Shown: piece after piece, positions 25,200 through 40,185 of the stretch
Position numbering within the stretch: position 1 is the stretch's first letter
Layout: the number at the start of each line of letters is the position of its first letter
Source of the DNA: Hemibagrus wyckioides
Lineage: Eukaryota > Chordata > Actinopteri > Siluriformes > Bagridae
Direction: 5' to 3'
DNA: 64,000 nt
Assembly (NCBI RefSeq): GCF_019097595.1
Contig: NC_080734.1
Location: 19,954,392 to 20,018,391, forward strand
Program-made: the position numbers and the translations under genes
The notes under the pieces: model-generated
The model's input: the letters and a program-made list of their open reading frames with translations, nothing else
Told to the model about the DNA's origin: nothing
Databases searched by the model: none

Positions 25200-27680
25200 A
25201 CTTTATTTCATTTATCTATTATATTATTATTATGACTTTACTTTTATGACTTTATGTAAGATGGCCATTTACCTACATTTAACTAAGGAGAAGTGAAATC
25301 ACGTGGATAAAAATGGCTCTTAGTTGTAAACAAGCAGCTCCTACTGAAGTAATAATGCTTATATATAAATGGTATAAAAACCATAACCAGTATAAAAAAC
25401 TTTAACCAGAAGAACAATACTTCATCCTGCTGTATATGTGTAAAGTGATACACAAGAAGACAAGAGTTTTGTGTTGAAGAAAGCTTCTTAAAATCTACCT
25501 GGCAGATAATGTTAGAAATGTTGTGTTGTCATGTAAAGTGAAATATTCCTAAAATCACTGATTCCAGTATTCGTAAATGTGTCTCTTGCTGTGTCTCCTG
25601 CTGCGTTACAAGTGTTAAAAAGCATCCCAATTATGAGCACAAAAGGATTGAAATAATGCTTTTTGATCACCCATGATAAATTTACCATATAATACAGTTT
25701 ACAATAGAAGAATTGTTTATTTTTTCTATGATTAAAATTATAATCTGTACACGATTTGAGGAACACTGAAGTGACTTCAGTGATCACATCAAGATCACTT
25801 GAAAGAGAAAAAAAATCCCACCTAATAATCCTGTTGTTATGAAAAAGGTATTCGAGATGATGTAAGGATGATTTGATTGAATCGGCTGTTTAGGTGTAAA
25901 CACCTTCATTTCAGCAGAAGTTTAATTTAGTAAATTAAACTGTATTTACATTGTTATTTAATAACATAAATGAAAACAAGCAGGGTTAGATTTGTTTGTT
26001 TGTTTCTTAGATTCACTTATATTCAACTTTATTCTACTGTAGGTTTGATCTAATTTATGAACCAATTTACACTAACAGGAATATTGTCATTGATTTCCCT
26101 CTGAATAATTGTTCTGTAATCAAGCATGAAAAACAAGCTGCTTTTTAAAAATTGTTTGTATTCTTGTGGTCAGGCCCGTTAGTTATGCCTTCACCACACC
26201 AGCTGCCGTGTGGTACTGTACTCAAAGTAAAGGTTACCCCTTACACCACTCTCTATTCCTCAAACATTTGCTTAAATATACAGATTCTATGGTTATGAAA
26301 ATTGAGCAGCATTATTGCATGCCACACTTTCATGTTGATCTCAATATGGACATGGCAGCCAGCAAAATACTGGAAGGAAAAGCAAACATTTCCATCTAGT
26401 ATAAGTTCTCTGGAGCTAGGAACTAGAAATGTAAAATGATTTAACGTGCTCAAAGAAAATGCTCTTTTTATTTGTGGAATCAACACCAATGTGAATCTGA
26501 TGTCCAAACCATTTCAGGTGACTAATAACAGTTAGTAACCAGCCAGACCAGGATTATAATCATGTGGATCTAGATATTCTAGATACCAGTAGATATTTTT
26601 GTTCAATGTGAAAACAACAACTAAAACAGCCCTCGTTTTTACCTACGTTAGAGAAAAACATATAAAATAAAAGTAAAATGGAACTACTGGGACTAACAAT
26701 TATTAAAAGGAAGAATGGGTGAAGCAAAAACACAAAATCAGGGCATGGAATCAATTTTCAGTAAATTTACAAAAATATTTCACTATATAATGCAGCAGTT
26801 CTGAAAGTAAAAACTGAAAAACAAAACTTTGCCTTTGCCAAGGAATCATGCTGAGCGTCATTTGTAAATGAGTGACCCTTGTGTTCCTCAAAATCATTTC
26901 TTAGTCAAATTGTATCCATGGTAACCTCCCAGTTTTGTGTGCTTATTCAAAATGAGATAGTATGACTTAAATGGCAAGAACCTATTGCTGCTGAACGAAA
27001 GAGCATGTTATTGTACATAAACTTTAACATTAACAAAAAAACAAACAAACCGGTAATAATTCTACACTTACTATTAATGTGTGTTAATGTTTTTACTTAA
27101 ATGTTAAAACCATCTTTTCTTCTGTTCTCACGTCCATGCACATTTCAGGCAGATGTGAAAGGTCAGTGTTGGCCTTTGACCAGACAGATCTTTTAAATGA
27201 ATACGTATAAAATAAAGCCTGTAGGAGCTGACAAAGTTAACACACCCTTCCCCAATACACCAATCAGTAGCATTCTTGGTTTCTAGTGGCTCCCTGTCTA
27301 GTGCTTCATTATGTTCAATTACTGTCTGGTGTTGACTTCAGGGTGACTCTGGTTGCTGCCTGAGATCTAGACACTGCTTTGAATAAAGTGATGCTTTAAG
27401 TACATCCTACTGAATCTCGCAATCACAGAATATACTCTACTTTTACTGTACTTTTGTTACCACTGGCACAGGTAGAGCAGAGTATTTAAAATGGTCTTCA
27501 AATTGTCATTTTTGTTTGGCCTCAAAGGACCATAAGCATAATTTTTTGTTCATTATAACGAGTGCATCTGTTATTGAATGGTGCATCATGGGACTGTTGT
27601 GCATAAATTGCAGGACTGTGTAACAATAATCATCACAGGGCTAAGCAATAGGATAGATTTGTAGACTGGCAGGTTAATAT
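25200..27680. other. intergenic, nothing recognised
   Basis: AT-rich sequence between the two adhesion GPCR genes. Short ORFs here show no domain, codon pattern or splice context, and no clear repeats were recognised. Confidence 0.5.
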
Positions 27681-27681
27681 A

Positions 27682-28201
27682 CACTGACCAGGCATACCAT
27701 TATGACCACCTGCCTAATATTGTGTTGGACCCCTTTTGCTGCCAAAACAGCCCTGACCCGTCCTGCACTGTGTATTCCGACCCCTTTCTCTCAGAACCAG
27801 CATTAACGTCTTCAGCAATTTGAGCAACAGTAGCTCGTCTGTTGGATCGGATCACACGGGCCAGCCTGCGCTGCTCACGTGCAGCAATAAGCCTTGACCG
27901 CCCATGACCCTGTCGCCGGTTCACCACTGTTCCTTCCTTGGACCACTTTTGATAGATACTGACCACTGCAGACCGGGAACACCCCACAAGAGCTGCAGTT
28001 TTGGATCCAGTGGTCTAGCCATCACAATTTGGCTCTTCATCAAACTCGTCCATTTTTCCTGCTTCTAACACATCAACTTTGAGGACAAAATGTTGACTTG
28101 CTGCCTAATATATCCCACCCACTAACAGGTGCCATGATGAGGAGATCATCAGTCTTATTCACTTCACCTCTCACTGCTCTTAATGTTATGGCTGATCGGT
28201 G
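27682..28201 (-). mobile_element. internally deleted Tc1/mariner element with helix-turn-helix ORF remnant
   Basis: The ends CACTGACCAGGCATACCATT and TAATGTTATGGCTGATCGGTG are flanked by TA duplications at 27680-27681 and 28202-28203. On the minus strand 27700-27987 encodes the DNA-binding start of a Tc1 transposase ([15 protein letters not shown], then GHGRSRL and RRATVAQIAEDVNAG). It then runs into non-transposase sequence, so the catalytic DDE half is deleted. A second copy is nested at 8072-8555. Confidence 0.85.
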
Positions 28202-28204
28202 TAT

Positions 28205-31100
28205 ATGATGTATTCATATGTGTGTGTGATTGTATTTGCTGTGTGTACAATTTATACTGTATGCTGTCACTCCCCTGAGAGTGAGATCCCCTGAGAGGAC
28301 AATGAACTACCTGCATATCCTTTTTTAAAAAAATCCTAAATCTTGTTCTATAGCTTAGCAGGTTAGACTAATAATCTTGTCTCTTAAATCAGAAATACAG
28401 GATGTTTCTAGAAAAACACAGCAGTAAAATATTTCACTGTATGAAGAGTTGATACAGGTGATAGAGGTGATAAAACTTATTATAGCGATTAGCACTTGTT
28501 GGACAAATCTAAATCTGAACAATAAAAAGAAGCTCTAAAAGCCCTGCATCTGTGCTGCACTGTCACGGCTATAGACACACCCTGTTGTAGCTCACCAGCT
28601 GATTCAGCTCATTAGTCGGGTTAGCACAGAGTTTTGTGTTGTAATGCTGAGGTAAACTAGATGTGCTACGTCACTGCTGTGGTTTCTTTAGATTAAATAA
28701 ATCTGTGTCTGTCCTTACACAAACATGTTCTCAGCTATCTCTCTTCACTCCCATCTCATTTTTGTGTATTTGAAATAACTCCTAGTGCATTTCTGGATTT
28801 GGAGTCAATTCTATTTGATTGTGTTGTGTATAATCATTTAATGCTACATTGCTGGATTCTAGTGAACTACAGCATGATATCTTTGTAAGTTCAAACATGT
28901 TATATGAAATGAAGCAGCAGGTCATATATGGACAGTTTATTAAGGAATACATTATAGGGAGGTGTCAATAAGGTGTTCTGTACAATATTCAATCAGATGA
29001 GCTCTTTACCTCTCAGGGAATTAAAACACTTTGATACTGCGTAAAAAAAAGTTAGAGTATTTTAGGAAACTTTCAATAAAGTATACAACATTGTACATAT
29101 TTCTTCTGTATTTTGAAAGCTGTGCTCCTGAGAGTCTAAAGTGGAAGTGCAGTGGATGTGGACAATAACTTAACATAACAGAATTAATGGTGATATGGTC
29201 TGTTGTGTATTTTCCTTCCCTTTCTCTGAAAGCTATATGTCCCAACAGAGGTCACTGAAAAACATACAGAGTCAACACCGGTACAATGTTAATGGGAGGG
29301 CATTAAAAACTGTACCGGGGAGTGAGGGTAAAAAAAATCTGATTGAGAACTCAATCTGTGCCTGATAATAAGAGTTTGCTGTCAACAACCACGACAGAAG
29401 CACCAGTGCAGCTCCAAGCTCAAAACTTGCATGCAAAGTCACAAACATACACCCACACACACACTTGCACTGCAGCAATGGCGAAAACTTTTATAGGCTA
29501 AAGTCTGCATACTTACATCATTCAGTATTTTAGGCAGGTGTCAAAGTAAATGAACCACATGACCTACCTTTATAAGAGTGATGAGTGCTGGATCTGAAAA
29601 TCCTAAATACAGTCTTCATCCACTCAGTTGTGCAATTCTAAATTAATTTCCTAAGTTTAACAACTGGCCTTTTCTTTTTTTTTCAACAGGTCCACTAGCC
29701 AGCTGTAAGTCGTGAGCGACAGCAAAAAACAAAATGCAGCGTCAATCTTGAGTCTCGGTTGTGATACCAAATGGACACAAAGGAATGCTTCTTACAACTA
29801 AAGATGCTGCCAGGGTACGGTTGTAAAAATGATTTGGTTGGGCTGGTCAGTGCCAAGGTCATCCATGGGTTGTCTTGCACAGCTAACGTGAACTTGTTTA
29901 GGCCTGTCGCTCACAGTCTAGGATCATAGCTCCTTATTGAAGGAGGCGCTTTCTCCTTAGAGGAGACACTGGTGGGGACATTATTTGCTTCCTCTTCAGT
30001 TTCTGGAGCTGGTGGAGGTCGAGAAGAGCAGACCAATGTAGCCATCTAAATATATGCAGTTTTCTCTGCTAATAAGTGCAGTCTGATAATCACTTGCTCT
30101 GAAAGGCATTGACGCTGTCTGACTCAGTGCACATGCTTATTTTGAGTTCAGACACCAGTAAGTACACTTATCCAAATGTGTTTTATAGTTTTTTTTGGGG
30201 GGGGGGTTCAGATCTTCTAGATATTTCACTACTCTGAGGCAAAAATAGTTAGAAAAATGATCTCCTATTCTTAGCACTAAAAAAAGCTGTGTACCTCTTT
30301 TTTTTTGCATTCTTCAGCAGTGTGCAAAATACCTGGCCAAAAAAAAATCCTTTTCTTATGATAAATGAGTATTCATTGTTCATCTTTAAGAACTTCTTTA
30401 TCCTGATGAGGGTTACACTGAATCTGGAGCCCGTTTCAGCATGGTGGAAAGATTCTCCACAGATGACATGTCAGTATACATGTCAGGAAGAGATATTAGA
30501 GTTCTGAGTCATGACTGACTGACCTACTGGTTGTTAGCTAGCTGACACTGGAAAAAAAAACATATGACAAATATGACAAAACTAATGTAAACATGTGAAC
30601 ATAGTGGCAGTCAACATTGTTTTTCTTTTCCTTTGTAATATAAAACCTCTGCTCTCAATGATGTGCATCATGACTCTGTCTTTGATTCTCTGCTTGTTTT
30701 ATAGTGGAGTTTGTTTAAAAAGGAGTGACTGGATAACCATACCATGAAGTAATAATAATAATAATAATTATTATTATTATTATTTTTTTTTTTACATATT
30801 GTATTATTATATTCCAACATTTCTTGTCTCACATATTTAGCACTTTTACATGAATAACTCCTATTCATCCCATTCTATTAAGACAGTTTTAAGAGTAATT
30901 CACCTTCTGTGGTATTTTGGTTGTTGCTCGAGTTCTCTACTTTTTACCCATTCTAACCAACCAAATCTGGACAATTGTAGCTTGTTTCCTTATGGAACAC
31001 ACATGCTCACTAATATTTCTCACTGACTTAATGTCTTGACACAAATGAAACGCAAACACCACAAATCATTTAAATGATTAGTATGATCTATAATGAGTGA
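28205..31100. other. intergenic between adgrf5-like gene and adgrf5
   Basis: Mostly unassigned sequence. It holds an (AAT)n/(ATT)n microsatellite near 30752-30784 and an unexplained ORF-rich patch at 29690-30047 (see findings). No exon chain was found. Confidence 0.5.
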
Positions 31101-31149
31101 CAGATAATGATAGTGATAGATAGTAAAGCCATTTGCATTACAGTAGCTT

Positions 31150-31155
31150 TTTATT
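31150..31155 (-). terminator. candidate poly(A) signal of adgrf5
   Basis: AATAAA on the minus strand, about 200 nt downstream of the adgrf5 stop codon. It is plausible by position, but no transcript evidence is available here. Confidence 0.4.
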
Positions 31156-31355
31156 GATAAAGTTAAATCAGTAAGTATAATTCAAATGTAAATCACAAAT
31201 ATAAAATAATAATCAGGTGAGTTTTCCTTTAATGTAATAAATCATTTCTGGTTTGCAAATTAGATCATGCATTTAAGGCACAATAAACAATAAAATAAAT
31301 GGAATTGACTCAAGTCAGGCCGTAGAAGTCATGTGGAAGGTACGCTCTATTTGCA

Positions 31356-34300
31356 TTATTTGTCAGTGAATTTAAAAGTTTCCGTGCTGCTTGAAGGTAC
31401 ATTTGATGAATAGGTAGCTGTCGAAAAATTGTAGCCATCTGTAAAAGAGCATGATATTTTTAAAACGATATATGTCTCTGTAAATGTAGTTAAAACAAGA
31501 TGTAGTTAAAACGTTGATGTGTGCTTAATGCTCTGTGACACAAAGCCATACACATGCCATTTGAGAAAGATTTAGCATGAAAGAAATTATTCATAACACA
31601 AGGCAGATTAGAGCGTCATTTGTGAATGAATGTTACTTACATCTCCTTGGGAAGATGTGATAGTAACCCCTTCTATTAGCTGATGATGTTCCCCTAACAG
31701 TGTTCTGAAATGTAAAGGTAGTGTACAAGTTACTCACTTTGTAACACAAATGTTATGGTCTATGGAAGTATTTTCCAGACAGTTCTCAAAGGTCACTATA
31801 TCTGCTATTGCGTTTTCTGTTTGAGGATGTATAAATTGTGACATAATGCAAAAGAAAATGCAAATTATGTATTACCGTTTGCATTTACATTTACACAAGC
31901 GTACAATGTCTGCCCAATTTCAAATGGAAAAGCTAAGTCCATTTGCAATTGCATTTCCCATATCTTACGAGTTGGCAAGATTATTCTTCATTTGGACGAC
32001 AAGAAAGCTGTTAAGATATAGGTATATTCTCATCAGCACAATCATCTGTTGCACATTTTTTTTCTTGACCGTTGACCGGCAAGACACTCTAAAATGAGGC
32101 AGACTGTGTCTGACGTCATTTCCAAATATAAACACGCCCCATAGCTCACATAGCAAACTCACACAGGAACAGGTTTCTGTGCAGGGCTTCGGAAATGCAA
32201 ATGTGAAGGCATTTGCGATTCCATTTGAATTTTGGCAGGCCACATACGCATCACAGAGGAAGTGAAATAGCGAATGAGGTTATTGCTGTTGCAATCTTAC
32301 AAGGTCATAACTCATAAAACATGGAAAATGGAATTGCATATGGTATAATTGTGTTTCCATTTAATATTTGGAGAATACGTCCTTTTTTCAATGTAGTTTT
32401 ACGAAGATAAAGGGAAGTGGAGTGAAATTTTGTTTACCCCAGAATGGGTAGAGCTCATGGTCTTCTGCCTCCATCTTCCTACAAGCACCCCAAAGATCTA
32501 CATAAAGAGGATAAAAAATTAATCATTCCAAAGTATTTTGTAACTCAGTAGCATTTAGATAAACTGCTATCTTCATTTATACATATTTTATTAAATGACC
32601 TTCAATTGACGTAAGTGTTCAGAATATAAACTTCCTTTAAATTTTCTCCTTTATGTTTATTTAGGGCAAAGGGCACTGGTGGCTCAGGGGTAGGTTTCTT
32701 GCCTACCATGCGGAAGGCCCAAACCCCAGCTACTGGATGCAGTGCCAGTACCAAGTCCGGATAAAAATGGGAGGGTTGCATCAGGAAGGGCATCGGGTGT
32801 AAAACCTGTGCCAAGTTGTTGTGTGGACCAGTTGGTCCGCTGTGGCGACCCCTCACACACAGGGAGCAGCCGAAAGATCAACAACATGTTTCTTAAGGGC
32901 ATCGTTAAGGGTTTTCCTACGGGGGATACTCTTTAGAGTATTTCTGGTTCAGAAAGGGTTTTTTATGGATGCTGTTAATCCTTAAAGAACCATTTTTTAA
33001 ATGTGTAGATATTCCTTAGCAACAGTGTTTAATGTATTTCTTTTCCTATGGGTACATTAACACTACCCACAAACTACTGATGATCTAAACTTGCACTGAA
33101 TCTGTTTATCTCTGTTAATTGGCTGGTCTAGGCAGAAAATAAGTCAACAAACAACCTGAATATATGAAAATACACACCTTATGGTCCAGTAGAGTTCCAA
33201 AAACTAAAATAAAGAAGCCCTTTGAACATAAAAATAAGACATATATAGTTATTCTATCGATCATGTATCTATAGATAATACATATATAACATTTTAAACA
33301 AGGAAGATGAAGGAAATATTTTACATATTTTTTATCCTAAAACAGTTGATGATTTTTACTATCTATTCCATATAGACACATTTATTGGGTTACAGTATTC
33401 ACTTTATTGGCATTTTAATCTAATTTATTTATTTGTTTTACTCTTAAAAAACATTTGTGTTCCGGTTGTTAACATCACATTAACAAAACTAGGGTTAAAA
33501 TGATGTCAGTGAGGTATATAATTCAATAAATATGTATGAAGGTGATATTGGTACCTGAAGTGAATTAAGGACTGCAAACACAACATGAATCCCAAAGTCT
33601 GGTGACACCATGGTCCCAATCCCAAATCCCCAAGTCAGACCAAAGAGCGGAGTTAAGATGCCCACACACCTGGCAATCATTACTATGGCATGTTTCTCAT
33701 CTCGCTGAATGCTGGTACCAATTCCACTTCTCAGTATCTTATATACAATCAGAATAAGCACCAGGAGATTTATAACCACGATGGCCAGGGCTGGAATCAC
33801 AAACGCCAGTATCGCCTTAGTTTCATACCAGTTGAGCCAACAAGTATTCTCTTCTTGAATGTATCCTCCGTTTCCGGCTGTTGCTGCGACAGTAATGACA
33901 GCAATTATTAATGGAGCTCCATAGCCGACAGTAAAGGCTATGGTCATCATCACTGTCCTGGACAATCTGGAGAAGACTATGACAATGCGGTAGAGAAGCA
34001 AGAGAGCTGACAGTAACATCCAGAAGAAAAGAGCAAGGTAAAAGAAGTGGATAAAGAATGTCACTGTACTGCAGGGACCCACTGGTGTCTTCTGCCCTTC
34101 CTTTCCAATTGATGCTCCAATAATAAAGCATATGTCTGCAATCAGGAGGGACAGAGCAAGGTTGATGGTGGTGATATGGCGCATGTAAGATGTATCATTT
34201 TTTGACATTGCTTTCCAGATAAGTCCTTCAATGATGAGGCACAAAACCAAGCTGCCAATTGAAATGCCTACGCCGATGTACGTTATATAGGCCAGGGCCA

Positions 34301-35146
34301 TATTATCCGGAGAAAATGGTGACATCAGGATAGAAAAAGATGTTGTGTGGTTGCACTCGCATGTTAACTTTCCAGTTTGATTACTCAGTGGCTTTATTTC
34401 ACATCCAGTAGAGTCCCATGCACCAATTCCATTTAAAAGGCTAAAGTTCCAAAAGACACACTGTGGGTTTCCTAATGACTTATTTTTAACTTCATAAAAA
34501 AGGGAGACGTTGTTTATTGTTGAGTCTCCTTCAATCACAACCACGTCTGCATTGATGCTGTTTTGAGTTTCACCGCTGTCATTGTAGGCTGCAGTTCGAA
34601 CAGGTAACACATTGTTAAGGGCAGAGAAGACAATGACGGTGACTGGAAAAGGTTTGCTTGTCTCTGCAATGCTTATTTTAGAAGAGGAATTTGCATTAAA
34701 CATTTCATGGATTGAATTGCTCAAATTCCTCATAAGCTGAATATTTGGTGTTTTTATGAAAAAGCTGTCATTGGAGAGACTGCTTCCGATATTTTCGATT
34801 GCCTGAAGAAGCACAGAGCTAGCGATCATGTTTGTATTGTCATTGTTGAAACTATTCCATGTTACTTGGGCTGTGTCTGATGTAATGACATCCACAGTTT
34901 TGAGGAAATCCTGAAAATTGAGACATGTTCAGTTAAACAAAAGTGAAGATGACAATTAAGACAATTAAGAAATACAATATTTGTGTTTTCTATTATCAAC
35001 AAATAAAAATATAAATAAAAATACACCGTCATACCCTCTCAGACAAACCTATATTCTCCTGCACTATATAATAACCTTTTTGCTCACTTTCTCTCCACTT
35101 ATACACACTAGCACACTGTTAGTACACTCGTACTAGCACACTGTTA

Positions 35147-35188
<42 letters not shown>

Positions 35189-38100
35189 TGTGTACATACC
35201 TCCATTGTGTTTTTGTCAACCGTGAATGATTGTGTTTTTGAAATAGAAGCAATTGTGCTGAGTAAATCAACAACTTTCAAGAGATTCACAGGAACTGTGG
35301 TTATATTCTGGGCGTTATTTTCTGCAGCATTACTGAGATTAGCAGCAAACATCGGGACATCTTGTGTTTCTAAATTCTGATGTTAAAAAGAAAATGTCAT
35401 GTTATCATTCAATCAGCAACAAATGTGTTTATCTTTAACAGGAAGTTAAAGTATTACTTCAGCCATCTCTGCCAGGTTTTGGATGACCCGCAGGGTGCAG
35501 TTGTTAGATATTATGCTCCACTGCCCTGTTGTATTACACACTGCCCACTGAATGCCGATCTGAGCTCCGTCACATTGTCTGAACGCTGTCTGATTTACAG
35601 TTCCAACGCCAAAGCTGCTATCAGCGCATTTGAATTCTAATGAGGAAAAATTTGTACATGAGTATCGATTTCATCAATGTTGTGCATTTATAAAAGCACC
35701 AAAAATCAAAAACTGCAATAAATGCAGTGTTATTTTTATAGGAGTTAAATCATTTTAAAATAAGAAAAAGTTAGTTAGTTTTGTATGTATATCAACAAAC
35801 ACCACCAAAAGGACTTTTAATTTAATGTGACCACTTTTCTTTTCTTTTTCTTTTATATGGACATATAATATAGGACAATGATAACATTTTAAAATTGTTT
35901 TAAAATAATTTTCAATTTAATATCATCATTATTATTTTGTGAGTAAGATCTGCATGTGCAATGTAAGTGCACCAGTTCACTATTGTTCACACTGGTCACA
36001 CACTCTCTGTGTATCTTATGCACATATGATTTAAAAGCAATATCCACAAGACAACACATTAGAGCCAAATCATCCAGTTTTATAAAGCACAGATAAAGCT
36101 GCAGCCTTCATCTTGACTGTTGTCATGATCTGCAGCTCGAATTAAAATCTCAGAATTTACTTTGAAACGTATTTACTAATCTAGAAGAATGTTGGCAAAA
36201 CAGAGCTTTCATCAGATTTGAAGGCATCAGAAGAAGTTAAAAAAAAACTGTAAACAATAACTGGAATGGGAAAACCAGCTAGCGTGAATACTCAGAAACT
36301 GTCTAGAATATATAATAGTATGCAGTTTGAGAGACAATGCTAGTTTGTTCAGCAGAGCAACTTTATCACTGAAGAATTTTAACAGGAAATTTCAGGGAGT
36401 GAAAGACTAAAATGAAAAACAACCCTTTGCTTTAAATTCAATAATTCAATAGATATATCAGTGATTATATGTTATAACCACCAAAAATAAAAACATCTGA
36501 AAGACATACAGTATGAATCTAAGGAAAAGGACCATGATAGCTCACCTCTTCGGGTTATGTTTATTGATATGCTTGCAGAGCTGTAATTAAATCTTCTCAG
36601 GCTGGTGTTTGAAAGTCGACATGTAAAAGTGACTTTTTTGTCCTCGGCCTCACAATCCTTTTTCCAGATAGTGTAGTTGTATATGATGCAGCCTGACCCT
36701 TGACCTGCGATACAGAACACTAAGTTATATTCAGTTTTATTGACAAAGGGTTGTAAAATCGATGTGTACGTTCAGCTTCTTAACAGTTTGAGTTTATTTA
36801 TTTATATGATCTGTAACAAATAATCACACTGTGTGAAATATATTCATTTAGTGTATGACCTGGAGGTGTCAGTGGAGACTGGAAGTCATTAGTCCACTCA
36901 ATCAGATAGCTGCTTTGGGCACAGCACTGCAGTGGTATGGACAAATTGTCACATTTATACATTTTATCAGGATCTACTTGGATATTGGGAAATGGCTGAA
37001 TCACAATTCTTTGCCACTGGATATTCCTCAGTGAATTGGTTTCAGTTATGCATTCATATGTACCTGTGATATACATGTACATATAATGAGTGAGGAATAA
37101 AAGATAAAAACCCAATGTTAGGACCTATATGCTTATAAATATCAGTCACAAACATTGTTTTTATAAACAGATTTTATGAAACTTTAATAATATGAGAGAT
37201 ATTCACATTCCAGACACAGAACATTACAAATTACTATTTTGTGCTTAAAACTACAGACAGGTTCATGTGAATATTGATTACTTACCACTGTCAGCTGCAC
37301 TCACACTTTTTACTGTAAGCGTGCGGTTGTTATTAAGTATGGTATATTTAACAGGATTTAGAAATGGATCGACTCCATTCGCTCGCCATCGTATGGTCCC
37401 CGTTACACTGGTTAGGAGAGTACAGTTTAACAGCACATCTTGCAGAGGATATATTTTGCCTGAGTTTTGGGTGAGGTTATACTCCTCTGAAATATAAGAA
37501 TAATATTAATGAGGCACTGAATTCCATGTTATGATTATTTGAATGCCACCAACATCAGTCAATATGAACCAATTTGTGGTTGTGTTAATCTTACAATTAA
37601 ATCTGTGATATAATGAGTTCATAAATGTAAAAAAAAAAATATTAAGAACACTAAACACAAGCTAAACTGCTGAGGGCAGGAAATGTCCACAATGTGCTAT
37701 AATCAATGAGCAATAAAAAATAAAATGCTTACCACTATAAGCAAATGAATTTTCATTAATGTTGAATCCATCTGCAGTAAGTATTTGTGAGAGCTCTGAG
37801 TTTGCGACTTTAAAATCAAGTTTATCTGTGGTTGTGTTAATCGTAAAGTCTACAATTATGCTGCCAGGCCTGACAAACACACACATAACAACAACAAAAA
37901 ATCACAATTTAGCAATTCAACCAAAAACAGATGGAAAAAAACATAATTTTATCTAATGTTATGGCTTAGAAAACAAAACTCTGTACCTGAACCTGAGAAT
38001 TCTTACAGAGCCAGGTACATAGCCAGCCATGTTTCGATAACTTTTATCAATCTGAAATTGAAAAACAAATCACGTTTTTGCCGACTGAACTTCTATATTG

Positions 38101-39911
38101 GCTTTTAAATTTTTTGCATATATTAAAATGTATTTAAATTTATTCACTGGTTAAATAAAGGTCACTTCTAATTTCTTAAAGTCAGTTCTCTTTGAAAAAC
38201 TTCTTTTAAAAGAATGTAATATTATATCATCATTTATTTGCTTTTAAATACAGAAAACTCACCGCTTTCTCCATAATGTTTTTAGATTTGTTGTACTTCT
38301 CACTGTTTTGGTTGGTGAGTGCGATGTCAAACTTTTCATCTAATGTCATTGACATATAATTTGTGGTCTCTAACAGAAAAAAGAGAGGTTTATAAATATA
38401 CATATAGTTAGATATTGATATAGATAATACTGGATTTCACTGACATTTTACTGATTTCTGGAATTACAGAGCAAAAAATCATTACAATTAAGTAATTAAA
38501 TGTACTGTACTGTATTTTCTTACATAAACTAATAGGACATTATTGTTATTACTAAAGCACATTTTATTTTGAATTTTTTTTTTTTCCTTTTACAAATTTA
38601 TTGTCCATTATCATGGGAAAAATCAAAAACAATAAAAAAAAAAAAATGGTTGTTGATCTGCACAAATCAGATAATGGAGGTAAAAAAGACACAAGCAGAT
38701 CACACTGTACCCGAGTGATCAAGGACACCAAGCACATCAAACAAGGAAACTTTGTTTGCTTGATGTAAATAACTCTTTAAGCGAGAAGTCTCTTCAGCCT
38801 CGCACACACCAGTGAAGATCTGAGGTATTCACTAGATTTTTCTCCCATAAAATCTAATATATAAATTAGACATAAAATATAATAATGGTCTCTAAATATT
38901 TGTTCTTGCCTAAGCAAGACGTGCAATATATCTTCCAGTAGTATACAGTGGTATTTCCACTGTCTTAATGATTAGTCTTATCATAATTACTGGATTTGTC
39001 CTAGCATGCTTTCTTTAATTATTCTTTTCTTTATTTAATTCCTCTGTAATAAATGCCATTAAGTGATTCCCAAAATTGCTGCACTTTTTTGTACATTACA
39101 CTTGCACATCTTGTGCAGTTAAAATGTTAAAAAGTCTTAAACTTGATCAAATAATCTGTAAATAAAATTGCACTAATCCATGCATTAATATGATTTGAAG
39201 CTGATCAGTTTACATGACCAGTACAGTAACAATGACCACTGTTAAGTGCTATACAAATAAATTGAATTGAATTGAACTGAAATTGATTGAGTCAGTCTTC
39301 TTATGCGTGGACTGGCTCACTTTCAGGAGCTCTCGTTGGTTACAAGCCTTTTTCCAAACCTTTGTAAGGGATTTTCATAAATCTCATGTGTAAATGCTGC
39401 AGTGAACAGTTTACTACTAAATTCAGTCATATCCTGGACTTGATAAAGTGTGTTCTAAACAAATACAGATATGAACAGGAAGCACACTCTTCCTTGGCAG
39501 GAAGTGCAGATTAGATTATATTAGATTGCAACAATTTCTGCAACAATCATGAAGCAAGCAAAAACAGTCTTCCTGTCTAAACCATCTTAATACAAATAGA
39601 AAACCAATTCAAATAAATCCCTCCCCATCCTGCAGACACTAAATGAATAGATTAATTATAATAAATGCATTAGTTTTTAATTGATCAGCTTTCCAGAAGA
39701 CCAAGATTTCTCTTAGTCGTGGTTTATTGACTGAAAGATTGACATCAGCCCAGGTTTCTGTGTATGTTACAGTACCTGTTGTTATACTGCCAACTACAGG
39801 ATATTAATGACAATTATATGAACGTAGTTTTATAATGTGAGTATCTGAAGGCTTTATTTTTGTGCACGACCACAACACCTGTATAGGACTGTGGTATTAT
39901 ATATTCTCACA

Positions 39912-39943
<32 letters not shown>

Positions 39944-40057
39944 ACTATTCACGTATTACAGATAATTTAAAGATGCCAATCAGCCTATGTCGCATATCTA
40001 TGAACTGGAGGAAGAAAGCGGGACACCTGGAGGAAACCCAAGACATGAAAACTCAAG

Positions 40058-40091
<34 letters not shown>

Positions 40092-40131
40092 GAAACGGGA
40101 AATATTATTATTATTATTATTATTGTTGTTA

Positions 40132-40185
<54 letters not shown>

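Noticed and set aside
32602..32936. Overlapping ORFs on both strands (72-84 aa)
   Set aside because: They lie within a SINE-like repeat and have no splice or domain support.
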